From Circinella umbellata (lineage: Eukaryota; Mucoromycota; Mucoromycetes; Mucorales; Lichtheimiaceae), in NCBI GenBank assembly GCA_025093555.1, contig JAIWNF010000001.1, forward strand, positions 744,001 through 808,000: a stretch of 64,000 bases of DNA. The letters run 5' to 3'. The number at the start of each line of letters is the position of its first letter. The first letter of the stretch is position 1. Below the pieces are notes generated by a model. It saw only the letters and a list, made by a program, of their open reading frames with translations, was not told the DNA's origin and ran no database searches. The translations under genes and the position numbers were made by a program. Below, one piece after another: positions 25,065-36,515 of this stretch.

Positions 25065-25072
25065 TATAAATA
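25065..25072 (+). promoter_or_regulatory. TATA box of GH3 copy 1
   Basis: TATAAATA lies about 70 bases before the ATG at 25136. The other three GH3 genes have a TATA element at a similar distance, which supports its use. Confidence 0.6.
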
Positions 25073-25135
25073 TCCCCCTTATTTCCGAGTAGAAATCAAT
25101 TACGACGCAAGAAAAAGAAACTCAATACAATAATT

Positions 25136-28100
25136 ATGCGTTTAGTAGCTTCGCTTTTGCTAACCGCAAGCGCCTTTCTCAGCAGTAGCTTAGCTGCTCC
25201 AACTACTAGTGAACCATTGACATGGGATGCCGCTTACCAAAAGGCGAATGCTTTGGTTGGTCAGATGAGTCTTGAGCAAAAGGTTAACATTACTACTGGT
25301 ACCAAATGGCGACGAACAAAGTGTGTTGGTAATACGTATGCCATCACTGAACCTGATTTCCCATCTCTCTGTCTCCAAGATGGTCCATTGGGTATTCGAT
25401 TCGCTGATAATATCACAGCTGGTGTTGCTGGTATTACCGCTGCTTCTTCGTGGGATAAGGAAGCTATTCGTGATCGTGGCAGGTACATGGGTCGCGAATT
25501 TAAAGGTAATAAAACTTTAATATATTTATTTATTATTGCAGGTTGTCAACAAGAAAATTAACATTCTTTCGTTTACTTTTTTTTTCCAAAATAGGCAAAG
25601 GAATTCATATTCAGCTCGGCCCATCGGTCGACATATTACGTGCACCAGATGCAGGAAGAAGTACGATTATGTTTAATTTTTTAATTATATGTATTACTCG
25701 ACGCTTGATCACTAAAATTGATTATAATTTACGTTTTGATGGATAATGTTTAGTATGGGAAGCATTCGGTGAAGACCCATATTTACAGGGCGTTGCTGGT
25801 GCCGAGACTGTATTGGGTATTCAAGAAGAAGGCGTGGTAAGTTATTATTGCTGGCTCTTATAAACGTGTACGCTATTCTCCAAACAATAGTAACGAGTAT
25901 TTTGAATATATTTTAATACAATATATAGGTTGCCACAGGAAAGCATTATATTTTTAATAATCAAGAAACAAACCGTAAAGCTGTGAGTTTTTTTTTTATT
26001 TAAGATCGAAACACATTGTGACAAGTTGTTAATTTGAGCTTTTTTTATTATTATTTTTCTGACATATAAACTAAACGTAATAATTGTACTTTATAGTCCA
26101 CCTCAACTGTTGATGAGCGTACATTCCATGAAATCTATCTCTGGCCTTATGCTCGTATGGTTGAAGCTGGCATTGGTAAGTTTTATTGTATACGTAATTA
26201 ATAATAAACGAAAAAGTAACAGTCAAGTTCGCTCATATTAATTCTACATTTTTCCATTCTAATTGTATGGTTACTTTAAGGCGCAATGATGTGTTCATAT
26301 AATCAGATCGAGTCTATTTGGGCTTGTGAAAACGATTATGTAATGAATACTGTTTTGAAAGGTGAACTTGGCTTCCAAGGTTATGTTATGACTGATTGGT
26401 ATGTAGCAAAAATATCTATATCTCTCGTTAATTTATATTGAATTATTAATTAAAAATAATAATTGTTTATTTCATTAGGGGTGCTACTCACTCAACTGCT
26501 CCAGCTGTCAATGCTGGCCTTGACATGACCATGCCTGTACGTATCCTATTAATCAATTTTATATTTATCGGGGCATAGTTTTTGAAAAAAGCTAACTGTT
26601 TTATTATAGGGTGACATTATCATGGGTGACGATTATACTTACTTTGGCCAAAATTTGACAGACGCTGTTCATAACGGCGAAGTTACTGAAGAACGGGTAC
26701 GTATGAGTTTACTTTTAATAATTTATTTTCAAGTATTTCCTAGTGGACATACATTCTAAATTGATGCAATTATAGGTAACCGATATGGCAGCACGTATTG
26801 TGGCAGCATACTATAAGGTATGTGGATATTACTGATAGTATCTAATTATAATCATAAAGTGGCTCACAAAGCTAATGGCCTCTTTTTTAGATGCATCAAG
26901 AGAAGGATTATCCCGAAGTTACAGTTAATATGGTAAATCGTACAGAAGCTCCCGAGGTTCTTGTTCAAGCTGACCATCACAAGTTGGTTCGTTCAATGGG
27001 TGGAGCTGCTTCTGTGCTACTTAAGAACGATGGAATATTACCGTTAAACGCAGACAATATCGGTACATTGGGACTTATTGGAAGTGATGCAAGCGATGAT
27101 CCAAAGTAAGTTTAAGTGTAATCAGAATCAATTTAATATACAGTAATGGCACTAATTACTTGTGCCGTACCGGTTTTAAACATTTTTATTAGTGGTCCAA
27201 ACTCTTGCGTGAGTCGCGGCTGTAGTAATGGAACGTAAGTGTAATACAAGTCAGCTTTTTATTTTTATTTTTGTAAACTTGTACTTTTATTAACGAAAGA
27301 TTGCATTTATTTAATAATAGATTGGGTAATGTACCATACATTCAAATTAAAAATATAGAAATTTTATAAAATTTATGGGCGTACGCGAAAATATTTGCTA
27401 ACTTTTTTTTTCTAAAAAATATAAACCATATATTAAACATGTATACTATACAGCGATGGTAAGTATAGATTAGCTGCATAACTTGTTATTTATTCAGTAA
27501 TCTAATACCTGGTTTTCAATTATATTTATGTAGGCATGGGGATCAGGAACAGCAGATTTCCCTTACCTTATTACGGTACATATACTCTTACTTCTCAGCA
27601 TTGTTGTATAAATACTCAATTAAATTATTGTTGACACTAATTACAATATAATACATGTTCATAGCCTCACCAAGGAATTCAAGACCGTGTCGGTGATAAA
27701 GTTGAAATAGTTACTAACTTTTGGGACTGGGATGTAGAAGCAGCCGCTGAAACGGCACGACAAGCTGATATTGCGCTCGTATTCTCTAATGCTGACTCAG
27801 GTGAAGAACATATTATTGTTGATGGTAATGTTGGTGATCGCAACAATATCTCTTTGTGGCACAACGGTGACAATCTTGTAATATAATTTTTTTTATTTAA
27901 AAAATTACGAAATTACAACATGGGTTACTAATGATGTTTTTCTTACTAACTAGATTCAAGCAGTTGCTGATGCACACGAAAATGTCGTAGTTATTATTCA
28001 TTCTGTGGGACCGGTTCTCATGCCATGGATTGATCATCCACATGTTCGGGTAATAAAAAATAAGTTCATACATAGGAAACTTTTGTACTAGTAATAATTT

Positions 28101-28834
28101 TTTAGTATAATTATTTGAGCTAATATTGTTTCTCTATGACATTTTCACTTGATTAGGCTGTCTTATGGCCTGGTGTACCTGGTCAAGAAACTGGTAATTC
28201 CCTTGCTGACGTTCTTTTCGGTGATGTCAATCCATCTGGTCGTCTTCCTTACACAATTGCACGTAATGAAGAAGATTATAATGTGCGCGTTGTCAACGCA
28301 ACTGTTGTAAGTTTACTATAAAAAATTATGCCATTTCAAAAAGGGTGAGAAAAAAATATTGATCTGTCCAATTATTTTATTTAGCTGGAATATACCGAAA
28401 AGCTCGAAATTGGATACAGACACTTTGATGCCCATGACATTGAGCCGTTATTTGCATTTGGTTTTGGTCTTTCATATACCAAGTTTGACTATTCCAAGAT
28501 CGAGTTTAATACTGAGGGTAATGGTGACGAAGTCTCTGTTTCCGCTTCAGTTGAAATAACTAACTCTGGAGGTGTTGATGGTGCTGAAGTGCCTCAACTC
28601 TATATTTCATTCCCTGAATCCGCTGGAGAACCACCCAAGCAGTTGCGCGGCTTCGAGAAGATTCATCTCAAAGCAGGTAACAAGGAGAAGGTTACATTTG
28701 AGCTTGGTAAAACTGAACTTAGTATTTGGGACACTGACTCCAAAGCGTGGGTAATTCCTTCTGGTGAATTTGCCGTCCATATTGGTGCAAGTAGTCGTGA
28801 TATTCGTGACTCAGTATCGTTCACTCTTGAATAA
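25136..28834 (+). CDS. GH3 beta-glucosidase, copy 1 (secreted)
   Basis: Eighteen exons join in frame to give 724 residues, with a signal peptide ([20 protein letters not shown]). The N-terminal GH3 barrel has [12 protein letters not shown] and [13 protein letters not shown]. The nucleophile Asp is in GYVMTDWGA. The alpha/beta sandwich carries [17 protein letters not shown] (acid/base Glu region) and [18 protein letters not shown] fibronectin-III-like domain ends the protein. It should hydrolyse beta-glucosides such as cellobiose outside the cell. Exons run 25136-25505, 25595-25660, 25754-25836, 25929-25982, 26097-26175, 26281-26398, 26479-26536, 26610-26696, 26776-26817, 26891-27105, 27193-27234, 27321-27325, 27454-27458, 27534-27575, 27665-27877, 27954-28049, 28157-28306 and 28385-28834. 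Two successive exons of 5 nt are needed to keep the frame. This is the most intron-rich copy. Confidence 0.93.
27321..27458 (+). other. Two consecutive 5-nt microexons in GH3 copy 1
   Basis: ATTGG (27321-27325) follows an AATAG acceptor and precedes GTAATG. CGATG (27454-27458) follows ATACAG and precedes GTAAGT. Together they give the 10 nt that complete ACA TTG GCG ATG (Thr-Leu-Ala-Met) before [11 protein letters not shown]. This matches TYAM-GWGSG in copies 3 and 4 and HLAM-GWGSG in copy 2. Leaving out either microexon shifts the frame. Confidence 0.8.
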
Positions 28835-30795
28835 TAATTTTATAATTTTTTCTTCTTTCTAATTAAACATTTATATTATACTTCAATAAATATTTATTTT
28901 TTATCTACAACACTAAAAGTCAGCGCTATGCTTTCTCTATCTCTTTCACTATTTTATTTTTGAAGTAAAGTAACGTTGTCGTAGTAATCAATTATTTGTG
29001 TACTAAGTTATATTTATTGTTCACTGTTTGTGGAGTGTGGCCTAGCAATTTTAATTTAGATTATCTAATCGTTACCCAGAATAGGGTATAAAAGGAAAAT
29101 ATATGTACATAATCAGGATTTTTCTGTGAAAAGTCCGTAGTTTTTTTTTCCTTTTTTGTTTGTTAAAAAATTCCTTTTGGTTATGTTGTGATTGAGTACA
29201 AAACTCCAAAAAAAAACATCAAAGCCAAATTACCATGGTACATGATATACCAGTTCTTTCTGTGTTTCGTTTTATGGGTAACAACAGGATTGGAATTAGT
29301 TACCGTCCAAGTGTAACCATGCAGCCACCGCTAGTTACGCAAAAAAAAAACGACGATAATTTCCGATATTACAGTGTGTTGTCATAGTGTATCACATGCT
29401 CAAGGGAAACTTTTCATTTTCTTCGTAATGAACAGGAATAAAGTAGGGAGTAGCAACATAATGGAATGGGTCCTTTTAAGTGACAATTAAGTAAATTTGA
29501 AAAAATGGTACGATTTATAAAATATCGAAAAAAAAATGTTGAACGGATAGACCCTAAAGAAGAAGTGGTAATAATCAATAGTATTACATAACGATTGCAT
29601 GAATAAAATACTGGAAGGGCGCGGAAATTATTAAACATTATTTCAAATTCTAGAACCACCTGAGAGAAGGGATTCTAATTTGCTAATAGAAAATTAAACA
29701 GTCCGTTTGTACTCAATAAAACAGGAGGGAGGGGCTCGAACTATAAACACTATTTAGGAATAAGTGACCTATATATTTTGTGTCCATGCGAATATATGAA
29801 TACTATATCGGTAAAACTCTTCCAGACAGAAGAAACAAAGAAGAACTCGAAAATGAATATCTAATTTTTTTACAGCTCGTAATATAGTGATTGAAGGAAT
29901 TATACAAATATAGCTGTAGGTGCTACGGCCAGGAAGTCAGATTGCAGGAAAAAAGTAGGGATGGTATAAGTTAAGCTAGTTTATTCTGATAACTCACAAG
30001 TAAAGAAATGTGGAGTATACCCACTAAAGGCAGTTCCCAGTTGTAACAATCACTAATCAAGGCATTGTGGTAAAGAAACTGCGCCTTCTCATGAGAAGAA
30101 AAAAAATACAAAGTTATAGACTATCTATGGAAGACACAGTCTTCGACAGTTTCCTTGCATAAATTTCCTTGCGACAAATTGAATTATTCGTTGGGATAAT
30201 GCGGGTTAGTTTTTTCTTTGTTTGTATAGTTTGACAATTTACACACCCTGAATTATCACGTAAGCAGGCCAATTGTAGTAGTATATACTACAGCTTTCCC
30301 TCAACACAAAGGTTACCAGTAGTAGCGGAGCCACACAAAATATAATACTTGTGGGTAAACTGGAAGAAACTGGTATAAGTTAACGTAATTTTCCCCAGGC
30401 TTTAGGGATGTAATTGAAAAGGGCCCACATTAATGTGAGCGACCCTGAGTTCAGCAGTTGTGTTAGCGAAATCACTAAAAAAAGAAGCTTTTTTTTTATT
30501 ATAATGTGGAGTGATGAAATGGCGGGAAAAAGGAACTACTTTATAATTCACACACACAACAAGAAACCACCTTTTCTTTTTAGTAGTGTGGAAAGGGGAG
30601 ACGAAAAGAAAGCTGGGGAAACGTCTTACATGAGAAGTTTAAAAACAAGTCTAAGCACATTCGGTCAAAATACTTCTTTTTGGAGATAAAGTGTGTAACC
30701 ACTAGCAGTGAAGAAAAGTATATATAAAGACTAAGAGAATCCTACATTGACAGTATTAATTTTTCTTTACTTTTGCAAACGCGAAAAACGAAAAA
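28835..30795. other. Intergenic region between GH3 copies 1 and 2
   Basis: About 2 kb without a recognisable gene. It holds the 3' flank of copy 1 and the promoter of copy 2, including a 12-bp palindrome CACATTAATGTG (30426-30437), one CreA/Mig1-like CTGGGG (30613-30618) and a TATA box (30719-30729). Confidence 0.45.
30719..30729 (+). promoter_or_regulatory. TATA box of GH3 copy 2
   Basis: TATATATAAAG lies 77 bases before the ATG at 30796. The same element recurs before copies 3 and 4. Confidence 0.65.
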
Positions 30796-33700
30796 ATGCA
30801 TCTTCTCTCTCTCTCCGCATCTGCCGCTCTCCTGGTGAGCGTGGCGATGGCTGCACCTAGACCCGGAAAACTTATTAGCTGGGATGAAGCACACGAAAAA
30901 GCTAATGCACTTATTTCACAAATGTCTATCGAACAAAAGGTTGGATTAGCTACTGGACAGGGTTGGGAGAAAACACTTTGCGTTGGTCAGACCTTCGAGT
31001 CTAAAAACCCAGATTTCCCCTCGTTATGTCTTCAAGATGGTCCTTTGGGTATCAGATGGGCGGACAATGTTACTGCTGGTGTATCTGGTATTACTGCTGC
31101 TGCTTCATGGGACAAAGATTTGCTCTATAAACGTGGTGAATATATGGGCGTTGAATACAGAGCAAAGGGTGTTCACATGGCACTTGGTCCTTGTGTTGAT
31201 ATCATGCGTTCTCCACGTGGTGGAAGAGGTACGGTTATTATTTAACATGTTCAGTTTCTATTGTTTAACGTTTGATCAATAAAAGTAACTATAATAAAAC
31301 GTTTCAATGCGTAATATCTAGGATGGGAAGGTTTCGGTGAAGATCCATACCTTCAAGGTGTTGCTGGTTCCCTCACTGTGGAAGCCATTCAAAATCAAAA
31401 TGTGGTATGTATCTTTTTTTTTTAACGATCTATGTTATGATTAGGGACTTTTGCATTTTCGATTTTTTAATTTGTAATGTTATTGTTTCTACAGATTGCC
31501 GTTCCCAAGCATTATATTCTTAACAATCAAGAAACAAACCGAAAAAATGTAAGCAATAATATATCATAACGTGTTTCGATGGTTGTACTATATTTTCTTT
31601 TTGTTAAGATCATTCTAACGCAAAAGCCGATCACAATTTTGTTCAGTCATCTTCCAATGCAGATCATCGTACATTAAATGAGGTTTATGTATGGCCCTAT
31701 GCTCGCATGATTGAAGCTGGTCTTGGCGGTGTAATGTGCTCATATAATCAACTTGATGGTACATGGGCATGTGAAGATGAATATATCTTAAATACCGTGC
31801 TCAAGGAACAGCTTAATTTCCGAGGTCTTATTATGACTGACTGGTAGGCATAAATTTTATTTTATTTAGGGAGGTCATGATATTATAATTTATTATATTA
31901 ACTGTTCGTGCTACCAATATTATATTATAGGGGAGCTCAAATGTCCAATGAACCTTCAGCTAATGCTGGTCTGGATATGACAATGCCTGGTGATATTGTC
32001 ATGGGTGACGGCTACTCCTGGTGGGGCGCCAATTTGACACAAGCTGTCAAAGATGGTAAAGTTTCTGAAGAACGGGTAAGTTAAATATATAATTTTATTT
32101 TTAGCGAAAAAAGAAAAGAAAAAAAAGAAGTTCGTTTTTAGTAAAATCATCATTATACTATGGTAATAGGTTGACGACATGGCACAACGTATTGCTGCTG
32201 CTCACTACAGGGTAAATTAAATTATAATTACTTTTATAAATTCTGGTTTATAGCATCGCATCATGTAAACTCATTTTTTTTTTTTTTTTTTTACAATATC
32301 AGATGGGTCAAGATAAGAACTTCCCACCAATTGCTATCAAAAGTTGGGACCGTGAAAATGCTCCAGAAGTTATTGTACCTACTCTTGACAAGCACGCCAA
32401 AATCACTCGTGATATTGGCGCTGCAGCTGTTATCGTTTTGGAAAACGATGGTATTCTTCCTCTCACGAAAGATGCAAAGAAAATTGCATTAATTGGTAGT
32501 GATGCTGGACCAATCCCTCAAGGTCTTAACGGGTGCCCTGATCAAAGTTGTGCAGCGGGTCATCGTAAGTTTTTCTATTTACTACTGTTTTTCTCCGCAC
32601 AATTATGTATTACTCACAATACTAACTACGTTTTTTTCCAACGTTAATTAAATCAATAGTTGCTATGGTAAATATACAAGCGCTCTTCCTAAATAGCAAG
32701 TAGTTTAAACAGCCTAACTTAAACATTCTTAACATATTTTTAGGGCTGGGGTTCAGGAACAGCAGACTTCCCATACCTTATCACTCCTGTAGATGGCATT
32801 ACTGATCGTGCTGGCGATGATGTTGAAGTAACAACTACATTTGATGATTGGGATCTCGACACTGCCAAACAAGTTGCAACTGAAGCAGATGTTGCGATTG
32901 TTTTCGCTATGGCTGACTCTGGTGAAGAATATATTGAAATTGATGGAAACGTTGGTGACCGTAAAAATATGAGTCTCTGGCATAATGGTGACAATCTGGT
33001 ATTTTTTCCTTTCCATTTTTTTTTTTTTTGAGGAATTACCATTTGAATTACTTATAATATTTTTTTTTTAAAAAAAAACAATAGATTCAAGCAGTAGCTG
33101 ACGCGAACGAAAATGTTATTGTGGTCATTAATGCTGTTGGCGCAGTTCTCATGCCCTGGATTGATCATGAAAATATCAAGGCTGTTGTTTGGCCTGGACT
33201 TGCTGGTCAAGAATCTGGTAATGCTCTTGCTGATGTTCTTTTTGGTGATGTCAACCCATCTGGTCGTCTTCCTTTCACTATTGCAAAGAACGAAGAAGAT
33301 TATGGTGCTACCATTGGCACTGAATTCGACGTAAGCTTTAAAAAAATAAATTTATCTGTTGAAAAAAATAGTTGAACATAGTTGTACTTAATAGTTGAAA
33401 TATAATAGGTTGAATATACCGAAAAACTTGAAGTTGGATACAAGCACTTTGATGCCCATGATATCGAACCTCTCTTTGCATTTGGTCATGGTCTTTCATA
33501 CAGCACTTTTGAATACTCTAAACTTAAAGTCAAGGCAAACAGTAAGAAGGGTACTGCTTCTGCTCGCATTGAAGTTAGAAACACTGGCGAGATTGATGGA
33601 GCTGAAGTTGCTCAAGCCTATCTTGAATTCCCCAAGGATGTCGGTGCTCCTCCCAAGCAACTTCGTGGCTTTGAGAAGGTTCTTTTGAAGGCCGGTAAAA

Positions 33701-33849
33701 AGACCAAGGTTAAATTTGAATTTACTACCATCGATCTAAGTTACTTTGATGAAGATTCCGAATCTTGGGTTTTGGCCAAAGGCGAATTCAAGGTCCATGT
33801 TGGTGCTAGCAGCCGTGACATCCGCCAATCTGCTACCTTTACTTTGTAA
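30796..33849 (+). CDS. GH3 beta-glucosidase, copy 2 (secreted)
   Basis: A second GH3 paralogue with signal peptide [19 protein letters not shown]. It shows [28 protein letters not shown], the nucleophile region [44 protein letters not shown] and a C-terminal fibronectin-III-like domain ending in RQSATFTL. About a dozen exons are visible, with typical GTAAG donors. The first exon ends at about 31228 and the last runs from about 33410 to 33849. An 8-nt microexon (TTGCTATG, 32660-32667) bridges the exon ending at 32564 and the [11 protein letters not shown] exon. It retains an intron before [11 protein letters not shown] that copies 3 and 4 lack. Predicted role: extracellular beta-glucoside hydrolysis. 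Confidence 0.92.
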
Positions 33850-36362
33850 GCGAAGAAACCAAAACCAGTTGATCATTTCATTTAGAATATGAACTATATT
33901 ATTATTAGTATTATTACAGAACAAATTATTTCTTTCTTCATAGAGCTAGCCTCTATACATTTCTCACTACTTTATTATTCTTAATTGAATATTTTATTAT
34001 CTTCTCAATTTCTTTTTTTTCCTTTTCCACAAATTTTTTAAAACCCATTAAGTAATTATTATTATTATTATTATTCTTATTAATAATTGGAAAGATATGT
34101 AATACTCACGTAGCATTTTGTTTTAATTAAATCAATTTAAGCAAAAATAATTAACGTCTTGTTACTACCCTAAATCATGTATAACATCGTTTTGCTCCTT
34201 TCCCCTTTTTTTTTCTTTTTGCTAGTGGTGTATATACTTTTCTAGAGAAAGATTTATAACAATTAATATTGTGGCAGTATATAAAATATATATAGCCGAC
34301 TTGAGTAGCTCAACTATTAATTTTTTTCCAAACTGTTATATCGATTAATATACGTTTATTACTTCGATACTTTTGATTAGCGCAAGCCTTGTTTCGTAAC
34401 CTTGAGTGTAATGTACATGAATGTGTGACATACAAGAATTAATTCTTTGATCAATATAATCAGCTGAAAGTAATCAGTTCTGTATAACGCATATTTTGGA
34501 AGTGTTTACTAAAATAAGAATCTTGGAATGTGTATAATGTGGGATATATTGTCACCAGAAGTAATGTAACCAAAGAATTTTCAAGGTTCTTTTTACTTCA
34601 CTATAGGCAGCATTCTATTGAGATCTGAGTAAGAACAGGTATATGAAACAATATGAAAAGAAAGAAGTACGTATACACAACCGAATGTTACGTAGTCATT
34701 ATCTTATTATTGGTAATGCTATGTATGATACCACGTTATTGTTAGCTTTTTAATATTTTGATGAATCAGTATATACTGGTTTCCTCACTTGTGTCAGATA
34801 AATGGTGATCAAAAACAATCTCCAACATTTTTGAGCCATAATGTGTGTCAGCTAAATTCCTCATAAATAATTGTCCATACTGTCAAACGAATGTGAATCT
34901 GTGACATCTTTTTCATATTTGCTACGATGAATTCTATAAAGTTTATTTGTTATATTAGAAACCTCTTGAGAAAGAGTTAAGTTTTGATAGCCCCACCAAA
35001 GACACGCTAGTATGTAATACTATGGTGACTGTTAAAGAAAAAAGGAAAAAATGTACAGTATCATTGAATGGAACTATTAGTATCCGTTTATTAATATTTT
35101 TGTCGTTACAATATTGTATGACTCAGAAATAATAAGCACTAATTCCATGAATCATTATATGATACAAACAAACGTGCTGCAAACAGCATGTGTGGAATGA
35201 CTTTTTTTTTTTTTTTTTTTTGGATGTTGCTTGAGATATTTTATACATGGTGGTACACAGTAGATGGAATTCAAAATACTTGATGTTATGAAATATAAGC
35301 CCGGTGGATCTATTCCAATGTCAGTGCCTTTTGCTCTAATATTTTTTTTTATCAAAGGATATACTTATATTAGAGGTTATTTTGTTGTAACCAGAACTAA
35401 TTTTTTCCCATTAGAGTTGTGTTGTCATTTTTATGTTTATATTAATAAACATGAGCTCCAACAGCAGTTTCTGAAAAAGTTTCAGTGCTATTTTTGAAAT
35501 ATTTGTAAAAGACCATCTGCATGCGCGCAGTTCGAGGAAGTGTTGCTTATTGTTTTATTGATTGTTATATATTTATTCTACCGTAGTTTCTTGGATACTC
35601 AATTATTTTGTTGTGCTCTTGGCATTTGTAGCATAGTTGATTTTACATTACCAATGGGGGTAACCGCAATAATGGATTGCGACAGGAGCTCTTTGTCATA
35701 CGAACTTATTAGCTTCGCTGTTGTCGTTTACAAAGAAAGTTATTATTTTGCTTAGCTGTTTAGTTTAGTTGGATTGTATATGTATGTTATGCACCACTGT
35801 AAAGTCAGAAAGAGAGTGAAAACTTTTCTTGTAGTTAAGCTTATACATATATACTTAATTCAAATATCACACCTCCCTAACTACTGTTTGCATATGTTGC
35901 TGTTGACCCAACCATTAGAAATATTATCAATTAAAATACGTCAAATCATTACGTATGCCATGGTAACCAGTAACTAAATTTCTATCTTAGATTTTACATT
36001 ACTTTATATGAACATGTAAATTATTATAAGAGACGACAATATTTTTTTAAAACGATAAAAGAAAAACACTTTATTTATATTATTAATAAAAATAAAATAC
36101 AGAAAGAAAGAAACCATTCTAAGCAACAGCCCAATGGTACACAAACAACATTATGATAAAATATTTATTATAAAAAAAATGCAATGCTCTTGGCCGCAAC
36201 TTTTTTTTTCAAGAAAAAAGCTACGTGGACAGGCCCTACCACGTGGAGGTGGCATTGCGTCAGGACCCGACCTCCCCAGTGGGTAACTGGATCATCGGCC
36301 CTCTTTACTACCCAAAGATAGGAAAGAGTATAAATATACCTACCTTTTATACTTACCTTTTA

Positions 36363-36515
36363 TCGCTCGTCGCATCGCTCGTCGCATCGCTCGTCGCATC
36401 GCTCGTCGCATCGCTCGTCGCATCGCTCGTCGCATCGCTCGTGGTATCGTTCGTTGTATCGTTCGTTGTATCGTTCGTTGTATCGTTCGTTGTATCGTTC
36501 GTCGCGTCGTTCGTC
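36363..36515. repeat. 12-bp minisatellite in two sub-blocks
   Basis: Roughly a dozen tandem 12-mers. The first block repeats TCGCTCGTCGCA and the second repeats TCGTTCGTTGTA, differing only by three C-to-T changes on this strand. Because the unit is a multiple of three, it stays open in several frames (for example DATS or CDER on the minus strand). Coding is possible but unproven. Confidence 0.9.

Larger units (their letters stand above)
22292..25135. other. Long intergenic region before the GH3 array
   Basis: About 2.8 kb of AT-rich sequence between divergent genes (DUF89 - and GH3 copy 1 +). Besides a trinucleotide microsatellite (listed separately) and the TATA box of the GH3 gene, I see no gene. 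Short open frames near 24600-24890 lack family features and overlap each other on opposite strands. Confidence 0.45.

Noticed and set aside
29724..29742. Possible minus-strand tRNA B box near GCTCGAACTA
   Set aside because: No matching A box or acceptor stem was found in the neighbouring bases.
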